From Oligoflexia bacterium (GTDB taxonomy: Bacteria > Bdellovibrionota > UBA1018), in assembly GCA_903854365.1 (NCBI GenBank), contig CAINWE010000443.1, forward strand, positions 1 to 5,959: a stretch of DNA of 5,959 nucleotides. Direction: 5' to 3'. Each line of letters starts with the position of its first letter. Position 1 is the stretch's first letter. The translations under genes and the position numbers were made by a program. Below are positions 1 to 5,959 of the stretch, piece after piece. Below the pieces are notes generated by a model. It did no database searches. It was not told the origin of the DNA and saw nothing but the letters and a program-made list of their open reading frames with translations.

Positions 1-1539
1 ATGACCAATATTAATCCTGAAGATTCTACTGCGATCATTCGAATCCTACGGGAAAAGCAAATTCCGTTTCGTGTCGAGGCAAACGGAAAAACGATTTCTG
101 TTCCCCCTGAGAATCTCTACGAGTTTAGGCTCGAGCTTGCTACCATGGGGATGCCACAGTCCGGGGTTGTGGGCTACGAAGTGTTTGATAAGCAGTCGAT
201 TGGAGTCTCCAACTTTGTCCAGAAGTTAAATCAGAAGCGAGCCCAAGAGGGCGAGTTAATGAGAACCATTAATTCGATTCGTGGGGTGCGGCGCTCTCGG
301 GTTCATCTCGCTATTCCCCAGAAAAGTACGTTTGTTGAGGATCAGAAAAAGTCCACGGCCTCAGTTGTGATTGATCTCGACCCGGGAGTAACGTTGAGCG
401 ATAAGCAGGTTTTTGGCATTGGAAATTTAGTTGCCCGAGCCGTCGAGGGAATGGAGATTTCTGACGTAGTCATCATGAACTCTGAAGGCAAAATGCTCTC
501 AAAAAACGTGACCGATCCACTGGGAGCGGCCACCGCCAGCCAACTCGATCTTCGTCAAAAAATTGAGAGCGACTATGAGAAGCGTATTGAAGAGGTGCTC
601 TCGCGCGTCGTGGGCGAGGGACACGTAGTCGCTAAGGTGACTGCAGACTTGGATTTTTCTCAGGTGAATGAGACGCAGACATCATTCGATGCCGATGGCG
701 CCGCGGTAAGGTCAGTAGAAAAACATAACGACAGTATGAATGGGACGCGGCCAGGAGCGGCTGGTGTTCCAGTGTCTGCGTCGAATGCCCCGGGACAGAA
801 CCCATCCGCAAATTGTGAAGTCAAAACGGAAACGGTGAAGAACAACGAGGTCACTAATTACGAGATTCCACAGACGATCCGAAAAACGACTCACTCGGCA
901 GGGAATGTGAAGCGGCTCTCGATTGCCGTTGTAGTCGATCAAAAGATTGTAAGGTCTAAGGATAAAGACGGAAAGTCTGTGACGACGACTCAAGCATGGG
1001 CTCCGGAGACGCTCAAAGAGTTGGAGCAAATTACATCCAGCGCTGTGGGTTTTGATAAAAAGAGGGGCGATACCCTAGAAATTAAGAATATTGAATTTAC
1101 GCACGAGGACTTTGAGGAAGCTCAGAGAATTGTTAGCGAAACTGAGCATAAGACCTACATTCAGAACCTTATTACCTATTGCGTGATTGGGTTAACGATT
1201 CTCATGTTCTTTATGTTTGTTGTTAGGCCATTTATTAAGTGGATTACTGAAAATACAATTGACAGTGTAGACACCTTCCTTCCTCAAACCGTTGAGGAGC
1301 TGGAAAAACTGCAGAGAAACACGGCACTACCCACTGTTGAGGAAATTATACCCGTCATTCCGGATACAGTAGATCCGGAAAAGGTAGAAGGCGAGATGAT
1401 CAAAGAGCGAATTATTACCTTAGTTGACTCGAATCCACATAAAGCAGCGTTAATTTTGAGAGATTGGCTTCATAAACGTAGCATGGACGGAAAGAGCGCC
1501 GAGGGTGGCAAAGGAAAGGACAAGGCTGCTAGCGCCTAG
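1..1539 (+). CDS. fliF: Flagellar MS-ring protein FliF (5' partial)
   Basis: FliF builds the MS ring in the inner membrane, the base on which the C ring and the export gate assemble. The visible 512 residues read as the YscJ/FliF family from the first ring-building motif onward: N-P-E-D near residue 5, then G-Y-E-V-F-D-K and the Q-K-L-N-Q-K-R-A-x-E-G-E-L block (about 60-85), and R-V-H-L-A-I-P (about 100-107). A polar Gly/Ala/Pro/Asn-rich periplasmic loop spans roughly 233-272, with a lone Cys272. The second transmembrane helix is about 390-408, followed by R409-P410-F411. The cytoplasmic FliG-binding helix has the expected N478-P479-x-x-A-A-x-x-L-R-D-W489-L490. About 22 Gly/Lys/Ala-rich residues follow it. 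Family members are usually about 530-570 residues and begin with a first transmembrane helix plus a short linker. That part is absent here, so the ATG at base 1 is almost certainly an internal Met and the true start lies upstream of the window. The stop is TAG at 1537-1539, 9 bases before fliG. Identity is secure; only the start is unknown. Confidence 0.96.
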   Translation: MTNINPEDSTAIIRILREKQIPFRVEANGKTISVPPENLYEFRLELATMGMPQSGVVGYEVFDKQSIGVSNFVQKLNQKRAQEGELMRTINSIRGVRRSRVHLAIPQKSTFVEDQKKSTASVVIDLDPGVTLSDKQVFGIGNLVARAVEGMEISDVVIMNSEGKMLSKNVTDPLGAATASQLDLRQKIESDYEKRIEEVLSRVVGEGHVVAKVTADLDFSQVNETQTSFDADGAAVRSVEKHNDSMNGTRPGAAGVPVSASNAPGQNPSANCEVKTETVKNNEVTNYEIPQTIRKTTHSAGNVKRLSIAVVVDQKIVRSKDKDGKSVTTTQAWAPETLKELEQITSSAVGFDKKRGDTLEIKNIEFTHEDFEEAQRIVSETEHKTYIQNLITYCVIGLTILMFFMFVVRPFIKWITENTIDSVDTFLPQTVEELEKLQRNTALPTVEEIIPVIPDTVDPEKVEGEMIKERIITLVDSNPHKAALILRDWLHKRSMDGKSAEGGKGKDKAASA

Positions 1540-1548
1540 GGTCGAATC

Positions 1549-2562
1549 ATGGGATATGAAAATTTTGATGAGATGTCAGGACTGGAACGGTCGGCATTGC
1601 TTCTGAATGTGCTGGGGAATCAGGTAACCTCGCAGATTTTTAAGAAAATGAAGGATAACGATGTGAAGCGCCTGGTGAGTGCTATGGGCACCATCAGCAA
1701 GGTGCCTATCGCCTGCGTTAAAGAGACATTGGAAAGTTTTTATAAGGAAATTGCTGAGGAAGATACACTCATATTCGGGCATGCGACAGGTCGTGAGTTT
1801 GTGTTGTCAACTTTGGGGGAAGAACGTGCAAAGACCGTCTTAGGTCAACTCTCGGTCGTTGAAGGGAGTCGGACCCTGGAGGCACTCGAGCTAGTCGACT
1901 CTAGAACCTTAGCCAATTTCCTGGTCAACGAGCATCCTCAAACGATTGCTCTGATTTTGGCGCATTTGGAATCGGGCAAAAAATGTGAGGTCCTCAAGCG
2001 GTTACCGGAGTTAATCCAGACCGAAGTAGTCCTGAGAATTGCGAATCTAGATTTCATTTCTCCGTACCTGATTGCTCAAGTCGATGAGGTTCTCAAACAA
2101 GAACTTGCAACTCTTGGGTCGATCGATACTCAGGTCCTGGGTGGTGTGCAGCCGATCGCGGACATGCTCAATGTCATGGACAAATCGAACGAGCAGAATA
2201 TTATGTCCAAGGTCGAAGAGAAAGATCCTCAATTGGCAGAGGAAATTCGAAAACTTATGTTCGTCTTCGAGGATATTTCGTTTGTTGATGATCGCGGAAT
2301 GCAAACTCTCCTAAAAGAAGTGGCCAATGACAAGTTGGTGATTGCTCTGAAGACTGCTACACCAGAAGTCAGAGATAAGATCTTCAGAAATATTTCTAAG
2401 CGTGCTGCAGAGTTGCTGAAGGAGGATTTGGAATCGCTGGGGCCAGTTAAACTCTCAGAAGTTGAGTCTGCCCAACAGGAAATTGTTAACATCGCTAAGC
2501 GTCTCGAGGCCGAAGGTAAGATTGCGATTAGTCGCGGCGGCGGCGGAGATTCTGTTGTCTGA
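1549..2562 (+). CDS. fliG: Flagellar motor switch protein FliG
   Basis: FliG is the rotor protein of the C ring. It binds FliF through its N-terminal domain, FliM through its middle domain, and the MotA stator through its C-terminal domain. At 337 residues it is full family length. The N-terminal domain opens with M-S-G-L-E-R-S-A-L-L-L. The middle domain carries the diagnostic E128-H129-P130-Q131 motif followed by T-I-A-L-I-L-A. The Gly-Gly hinge is G198-G199. The C-terminal torque domain has D-D-R-G-M-Q near 250, K268, R285, E292-D293 and K301, which line up by eye with E. coli K264, R281, D288-D289 and R297. The charges are kept, with Asp-to-Glu and Arg-to-Lys changes. The protein ends in a short tail with four glycines (330-333) encoded by GGC-GGC-GGC-GGA. 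The ATG start is supported by an AGGG at 1538-1541 that overlaps the fliF stop, 7 bases upstream, and by the 9-base gap, which suggests translational coupling to fliF. Confidence 0.98.
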   Translation: MGYENFDEMSGLERSALLLNVLGNQVTSQIFKKMKDNDVKRLVSAMGTISKVPIACVKETLESFYKEIAEEDTLIFGHATGREFVLSTLGEERAKTVLGQLSVVEGSRTLEALELVDSRTLANFLVNEHPQTIALILAHLESGKKCEVLKRLPELIQTEVVLRIANLDFISPYLIAQVDEVLKQELATLGSIDTQVLGGVQPIADMLNVMDKSNEQNIMSKVEEKDPQLAEEIRKLMFVFEDISFVDDRGMQTLLKEVANDKLVIALKTATPEVRDKIFRNISKRAAELLKEDLESLGPVKLSEVESAQQEIVNIAKRLEAEGKIAISRGGGGDSVV

Positions 2563-2570
2563 GGAATGTC

Positions 2571-3461
2571 ATGTGGAAAAAGAAATCGTTTGATCAACAA
2601 ATTGAGAGTGAAACCTCCGGCGAAGATCGGGAACCAGACTCCAAAGTTTATAGCCTAGATCGATCGGATAGACTAGAGATCAGAGATTTCTCGTTTCAGC
2701 CGATTCACGCTGCTGGCGTTAGTAGCTATTCAGAGGTGAAAAATAAGTACGGATCCTTAGCCGCCACTGACCAGGATCGTTCTGAAAAGGGGCAAAGAGA
2801 TCGCCGATTCTCGATTAATCCGCTGTTGAGGAGTCCTTTATCGATCCAGGATGAAGAGAGGCGGGTCATCGACGAGCAGGTTAAGAGAATCGTCACCGAA
2901 ATTGCCGAAAGAGAAAAAAAGGCAGCAAGTGAATTAGGCTATGAAGAGGGCTTCAAGAAAGGTTTTGATGAGGCGATCCAGCAGATTAAGGGTGAGGCCT
3001 CCAGCAAAATTGCCCAGTTCGACGAGTTTTTGAATCAGATTGATCATGCACGAACTGATATATTTAGGGTGAATGAACGAATTATTATAGAACTTGTTTA
3101 CAAGATAGCCAGAATGCTTCTGATGAAAGAACTCTCAACGGATCGAGAGTATATTCTCAGGCTAGCCAAGGAACTCGTCGGAAAAGTTGGAGTGCGTGAA
3201 AACATAACGCTTAGGATTAATCCGAAGGACGCAGAGTTCGTTGGTGTTTTGAAGGGGGGAGTCGAGAAGGCCTTCGGGAATATCACAAATTTTAATGTTG
3301 AAATGAATAGCAGTGTTAAATCGGGTGGTTGTGAAATTGAGACTGAATGGAACGTGATCAACGCCAGTATAGAAGCCCAGTTGGAGGAGGTTCATAGGTC
3401 TCTGATTCCTGAAATGGGAAATCAGAATGCAGTAGACTCGAGCGAGGGCAGTTCAAATTGA
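2571..3461 (+). CDS. fliH: Flagellar export ATPase stator/regulator FliH
   Basis: FliH dimerises and holds FliI, linking the ATPase to the C ring and to FlhA; it is the counterpart of the peripheral stalk of F/V-type ATPases. The protein has 296 residues, longer than familiar examples (about 210-240 in Bacillus and E. coli). Residues 1 to about 92 are polar, Ser/Asp/Arg-rich and probably disordered, with a single Trp at position 2. A long helix begins near 93 and contains the FliH hallmark of small residues every four positions: A119, G123, G127, G131, A135. The C-terminal stalk-like domain is about 165-280. It includes N-E-R-I-I-I-E-L (168-175), I-N-P-K-D-A (216-221) and the signature S-G-G-C-E-I-E-T-E (251-259), followed by A-S-I-E-A-Q-L. 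A short Ser/Asn-rich tail ends the protein. The ATG start is supported by GAGGA at 2561-2565, which overlaps the fliG stop. The last four bases overlap the proposed fliI start. The assignment rests on the C-terminal motifs and the position directly before fliI. Confidence 0.93.
   Translation: MWKKKSFDQQIESETSGEDREPDSKVYSLDRSDRLEIRDFSFQPIHAAGVSSYSEVKNKYGSLAATDQDRSEKGQRDRRFSINPLLRSPLSIQDEERRVIDEQVKRIVTEIAEREKKAASELGYEEGFKKGFDEAIQQIKGEASSKIAQFDEFLNQIDHARTDIFRVNERIIIELVYKIARMLLMKELSTDREYILRLAKELVGKVGVRENITLRINPKDAEFVGVLKGGVEKAFGNITNFNVEMNSSVKSGGCEIETEWNVINASIEAQLEEVHRSLIPEMGNQNAVDSSEGSSN
3444..3448 (+). promoter_or_regulatory. Ribosome binding site deciding the fliI start
   Basis: A GAGGG lies inside the end of fliH, 9 bases upstream of the TTG at 3458. 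That is a normal spacing for the TTG. It is 21 bases from the in-frame ATG at 3470, which is too far. The only purine run close to the ATG (GGAAG, 3465-3469) abuts it and cannot act as a normal Shine-Dalgarno site. This supports TTG as the start, though it is inference from spacing alone. Confidence 0.5.
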
Positions 3462-4891
3462 ATTGGAAGATGCAGAAGCATATTTATGATGAGCGATTGA
3501 GTCAGTCGATGCTCTATACGGAAGCCGGTAAGGTCACCAAGTCGATTGGACTCGTTTTTGAAGCGCATTTGCCGGGTGCCGGCGTGGGAAGTTTGTGCCA
3601 CATCCTACCGTCTGGGGATCGGACTCTGAGTCAGGCACAGGGTGCAGTCGAGGCCGAAGTCATTGGTTTTAGAGATAAGAGAATTCTGCTGATGCCCTTC
3701 GAGGAGGTGCACGGCGTAAATAAGGATAGCTTGGTCGTCCTGAAGAAGAAGGTCTCCTCGATTACGGTAGGCAGTGCGCTGCTGGGTCGAGTTTTGGATG
3801 GGCAAGGAAATCCCATTGATGGCAAGGGCGATATCGATTTTTCATCCACGCATTCCGAGGAGCGGGGTTTGTATCAGAAACCGACCCATGTCCTGGATCG
3901 TGCAGTTGTTGCTGAACCCTTGGACTTAGGGGTGCGTTGTATCAACGGGCTGCTGACTTGTGGTCAAGGCCAGCGGATGGGAATTATGGCTGGTTCCGGG
4001 GTGGGTAAATCCGTATTGATGGGGATGATGGCTCGGAGAACCCAGGCTGATATTAATGTGATTGCCTTGATCGGTGAGCGAGGCCGAGAGGTGCGCGAAT
4101 TTATTGAGCGCGATCTCGGACCTGAGGGTCTCAAGCGATCGGTGGTTGTGGTTTCGACCTCAGATAAATCACCGCTTCTGCGAATGCGTGGGGCGTTTCT
4201 CGGCACAGCGATCGCCGAGTATTTCAGAGATCAGGGGAAAAGCGTCCTTTTTCTGATGGACTCTGTCACCCGATTTTGCATGGCTCAGCGTGAGATCGGA
4301 TTGTCTATGGGAGAGCCGCCAGCATCAAAGGGCTACACCCCTAGTGTCTTTGCGACTATACCTAAGCTTTTGGAGCGAGCTGGAACATCACCCGGTCAGG
4401 GGAGTATCACGGGACTTTATACAGTTCTCGTGGAAGGTGATGATATGGATGATCCGATTGCAGACTCGGTTCGTTCGATTCTAGATGGTCATATTGTACT
4501 TAGTCGAAAAATTGCCCAAAGAAATCATTTTCCTGCGATCGATGTACTGCAGAGTACCAGTCGTGTGATGAGATCTGTGATTGGCCAGGATCACCTCGAG
4601 TGGGCCTCTCAGATCAGAGAGTGGATGGCCACCTACGCTCAAGTAGAAGACCTCATTAACATTGGTGCTTATGTGAAGGGAAGTAATCCAAAAATTGATC
4701 AGGCAGTTGCCGTCCACAGTCGAATCATTGATTTTCTCAGACAAAAAGTGGATGAATCCTGTGATATGAAAGAGACATTGAGCCGCATGCACTCGATTTT
4801 TAGAGCGGGCGAGGCTGCGATCAGTGGGCAACAAATGCAGCCAAATCCACGGCAAAATCAGCCGAATGGCAGCTCCAGGCTGCAATTTTAG
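3458..4891 (+). CDS. fliI: Flagellum-specific export ATPase FliI
   Basis: FliI is the hexameric ATPase of the flagellar type III export apparatus, working with FliH and FliJ to deliver rod, hook and filament proteins to the export gate. The 477-residue product has an N-terminal beta-barrel-like region (about 20-100) and L-G-R-V-L-D (109-114). The Walker A loop is G179-S-G-V-G-K184-S185. G-E207-R-G-R-E holds the presumed catalytic Glu207. Walker B is L-F-L-M-D268-S, followed by P287-P-A-S-K-G-Y293. The ATPase alpha/beta signature P-A-I-D-V-L-Q-S-T-S occupies 359-368. All catalytic motifs are intact. The last 22 or so residues (about 456-477) are rich in Gln, Asn and Pro and extend past the usual C-terminal helical domain. 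The likely start is TTG at 3458, overlapping the fliH TGA by four bases; ATG at 3470 (residue 5) is the alternative. Injectisome ATPases share these motifs, but the flagellar neighbours settle the assignment. Confidence 0.97.
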   Translation: MNWKMQKHIYDERLSQSMLYTEAGKVTKSIGLVFEAHLPGAGVGSLCHILPSGDRTLSQAQGAVEAEVIGFRDKRILLMPFEEVHGVNKDSLVVLKKKVSSITVGSALLGRVLDGQGNPIDGKGDIDFSSTHSEERGLYQKPTHVLDRAVVAEPLDLGVRCINGLLTCGQGQRMGIMAGSGVGKSVLMGMMARRTQADINVIALIGERGREVREFIERDLGPEGLKRSVVVVSTSDKSPLLRMRGAFLGTAIAEYFRDQGKSVLFLMDSVTRFCMAQREIGLSMGEPPASKGYTPSVFATIPKLLERAGTSPGQGSITGLYTVLVEGDDMDDPIADSVRSILDGHIVLSRKIAQRNHFPAIDVLQSTSRVMRSVIGQDHLEWASQIREWMATYAQVEDLINIGAYVKGSNPKIDQAVAVHSRIIDFLRQKVDESCDMKETLSRMHSIFRAGEAAISGQQMQPNPRQNQPNGSSRLQF

Positions 4892-4969
4892 AAGCTGATA
4901 CTTTTCGGATTACTGGGAAAAAGATTCAGTCTATTTTAAAAATAAAATTTAGATCATCATAAAATTGTA
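4892..4969 (+). other. AT-rich spacer between fliI and fliJ
   Basis: This 78-base stretch is the only noncoding gap of any size in the window; the other junctions are 9 bases or less, or overlap. Its second half is strongly AT-rich, with the palindrome TTTTAAAA at 4934-4941 and two TAAAAT hexamers at 4943-4948 and 4960-4965. Neither hexamer has a convincing -35 element 16-18 bases upstream. The first half can form a weak interrupted hairpin: CTGA (4895-4898) with TCAG (4926-4929), and CTTTT (4901-4905) with AAAAG (4919-4923), with a 2x2 mismatch between the two stems and a 13-base loop. A TCTATTTT run (4930-4937) follows. The stem is too AT-rich and interrupted to be called a terminator. The region may hold a weak internal promoter, an RNA processing site, or nothing functional. 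Confidence 0.4.
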
Positions 4970-5434
4970 ATGAAGAAATTTAAGTTTGGCTTAGACGCAC
5001 TCTTGCAGGCACGCCGGATTAAGGAAGACGAGGCCTTGCGGAATTTGGCGGAAGCCCAGAAGAAACTTCAATTAGAGCTAGAGGGAAAGAGAAGTCTTCA
5101 GAATCAGCTTGAAGACTCGCTCTCTCAGCGAGATTTTTTGGGGAATATTTCCACTCCAGCCGCTGCATTTCAATGTATCCAGAATTTTATTATGGGTACA
5201 AAGCAGAGAATTGTTCGAGCTGACCAGAGTGTTTTTCGTGCTAATCGAGCCGTAGACAAGGCTATGGCTATTTATTTACAGGCTAGAAAAATGACGCGCA
5301 TGATTGAGACCTTGAAGGAGCGCGCCTTAGAAGAGTTTAAGGCAGAGCGTAAGAAGCATGAGCAAAAGCAGCAGGACGAGCTCTCGATTATGAGGAAGCG
5401 GCTCACGTCAGAGGAAGAGGGGGATCTCGAATGA
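4970..5434 (+). CDS. fliJ: Flagellar export protein FliJ
   Basis: FliJ is the small coiled-coil protein that sits in the centre of the FliI hexamer, like the gamma subunit of F1-ATPase, and contacts FlhA; it also helps recycle export chaperones. The 154-residue product begins M-K-K-F-K-F-G-L-D-A-L-L, the usual FliJ opening. It is almost wholly helical and charged: one heptad-rich stretch at about 15-50, a less charged turn near 60-75 (A-A-A-F-Q-C-I-Q), and a second long helix from about 80 to the end. This fits the two-helix antiparallel coiled coil and the usual length of about 145-160. FliJ sequences diverge quickly, so the position directly after fliI carries much of the weight. The ATG start fits the family N-terminus, yet no Shine-Dalgarno-like sequence is visible in the 20 bases upstream. 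An in-frame TAA at 4943-4945 rules out a much longer protein. The stop overlaps the next ATG. Confidence 0.9.
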   Translation: MKKFKFGLDALLQARRIKEDEALRNLAEAQKKLQLELEGKRSLQNQLEDSLSQRDFLGNISTPAAAFQCIQNFIMGTKQRIVRADQSVFRANRAVDKAMAIYLQARKMTRMIETLKERALEEFKAERKKHEQKQQDELSIMRKRLTSEEEGDLE

Positions 5435-5959
5435 AAAGAGTTCCAACTCGATTCTTCATCTATTTTTTGCTGAGTTTGAGTTCTATTGGTTTCGCTGTGA
5501 GCTTTGTCATGGCTAAAGATGAAGATGCTAGGTCGCCCGAGCCGAAGCCGTCGCTGTCGCCAGACGGTGAGAAAGATAAAAAAGAATCTGCTGCGACCAG
5601 TAAATCACCGGCTCAGCGCGGGGACTCGAAAGTCCAGGCGAATTTGTGCTTAGCTTCTGAATCGGCGGCCGACGACATTCGCGGGGCCCAGGAGTTACTC
5701 CAGAAGCGTGAGAAGGAGTTAGCTGTTAAGGAGGCTGAGCTTAAGACACGGGAGAGTGCGATTGCAGAACAATTAAAGAAACTAACCCAAGACCGCGAAG
5801 CAATCCAAAAGGTTCAGCTAGATCAGGCAAAAGACGGCGAGGAAAAAAAAGCAAAATTGATTGAGACCTTCTTAGCCATGAGCCCGAAAGCGGCGGCAAA
5901 AGTTCTGACGACTCTAGATGATTCGTTGGCGGTGTCGGTCATGTCCCAGATGGACACGC
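5431..5959 (+). CDS. MotE/YlxF-like membrane-anchored coiled-coil protein (3' partial)
   Basis: This reading frame stays open for 176 codons to the right edge of the window. A short basic N-terminus is followed by a hydrophobic helix at about 8-28 (F-F-I-Y-F-L-L-S-L onward), which probably acts as an uncleaved anchor. Next comes a polar Lys/Ser/Pro/Glu linker (29-70) and a charged helical stretch likely to be a coiled coil (about 81-142). A segment from about 141 then resembles the MgtE N-terminal repeat: E-T-F-L-A-M-S-P-K-A-A-A, then L-D-D-S-L-A-V and M-S-Q-M-D. This architecture matches the MotE family (COG3334) and Bacillus YlxF, which occupies the same slot after fliJ. MotE in rhizobia is reported as a chaperone for the stator protein MotC; the role elsewhere is less clear. 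The ATG overlaps the fliJ TGA as ATGA and has a strong purine run at 5412-5423 ending in AGAGGGGG, 7 bases upstream. The family call is good; the exact function is inferred. Confidence 0.82.
   Translation, partial: MKRVPTRFFIYFLLSLSSIGFAVSFVMAKDEDARSPEPKPSLSPDGEKDKKESAATSKSPAQRGDSKVQANLCLASESAADDIRGAQELLQKREKELAVKEAELKTRESAIAEQLKKLTQDREAIQKVQLDQAKDGEEKKAKLIETFLAMSPKAAAKVLTTLDDSLAVSVMSQMDT

Noticed and set aside
712..1029. 105-codon minus-strand frame inside fliF
   Set aside because: Shadow of the FliF coding frame; the translation is Arg/His-rich and resembles no family I know.
2533..2547. GGC trinucleotide run near the end of fliG as a phase-variable repeat
   Set aside because: Only three perfect GGC copies plus GGA, in frame, encoding a glycine tail. 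It is too short for slippage control, and unit changes would not shift the frame.
2229..2600. 123-codon minus-strand frame across the fliG/fliH junction
   Set aside because: Antisense to the conserved FliG torque domain, Ser-rich translation with no recognisable motif, and no supporting ribosome site or neighbour.
4481..4885. 134-codon open frame on the minus strand under the end of fliI
   Set aside because: It lies wholly opposite a conserved ATPase coding region, its translation shows no domain or family resemblance, and long antisense frames are expected by chance in coding DNA of this composition.
3458..4891. Injectisome (virulence type III) ATPase rather than FliI
   Set aside because: Catalytic motifs are shared, but all neighbours are flagellar: FliF with a FliG-binding tail, FliG with torque residues, FliH and FliJ. 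FliG has no injectisome counterpart.
4895..4942. Rho-independent terminator after fliI
   Set aside because: The stem is short, AT-rich and interrupted, the T run is broken, and the operon clearly continues into fliJ.
4943..4965. Two TAAAAT hexamers before fliJ as -10 boxes of an internal promoter
   Set aside because: No acceptable -35 hexamer is found 16-18 bases upstream of either, and such hexamers are common in AT-rich DNA. I also saw no clear sigma-28 or sigma-54 type promoter in the spacer.

Overview
This window is a continuous run of flagellar basal-body and export genes, all on the + strand: fliF (5' part cut off by the window edge), fliG, fliH, fliI, fliJ and the start of a MotE/YlxF-like gene (cut off by the right edge). 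Nothing in it lies outside normal flagellar biology. I found no mobile element, repeat array, CRISPR, tRNA or rRNA. The order fliF-G-H-I-J-(motE/ylxF) is the classical order seen in many flagellated bacteria. In Bacillus-type operons the same slot after fliJ holds ylxF, followed by fliK and flgD, so a hook-length or hook-cap gene is expected just beyond the right edge.

Layout: fliF 1-1539 covers most of the MS-ring protein but lacks the first transmembrane helix. fliG 1549-2562 is the rotor/switch protein. fliH 2571-3461 is the export ATPase stator, with an unusually long polar N-terminus. fliI 3458-4891 is the export ATPase; it probably starts at a TTG overlapping the fliH stop. A 78-base AT-rich spacer follows at 4892-4969, the only real gap in the window. 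fliJ 4970-5434 is the coiled-coil export component, and the motE-like ORF 5431-5959+ overlaps the fliJ stop by ATGA. Apart from the spacer, genes are 9 or 8 bases apart or overlap by 4, which indicates one polycistronic transcript with translational coupling.

How they work together: FliF forms the membrane MS ring, and its cytoplasmic C-terminus carries the FliG-binding helix. FliG forms the upper C ring and receives torque from the stator. FliH, FliI and FliJ form the F-type-ATPase-like complex at the base of the export gate. The MotE-like protein is a membrane-anchored coiled-coil protein of less certain role, linked in other species to stator assembly.

Organism: a motile bacterium with mid-range GC (judged by eye, not counted). 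The FliF and FliG sequences look broadly proteobacterial. A delta-proteobacterial or Bdellovibrionota-like origin is my best guess, but it rests on general resemblance and gene order only and is low confidence. No previously undescribed system was found. The items most worth a second look are the AT-rich spacer with a fliJ start lacking a Shine-Dalgarno sequence, the long FliH N-terminus, the FliI Q/N/P-rich tail and the partial motE-like gene.
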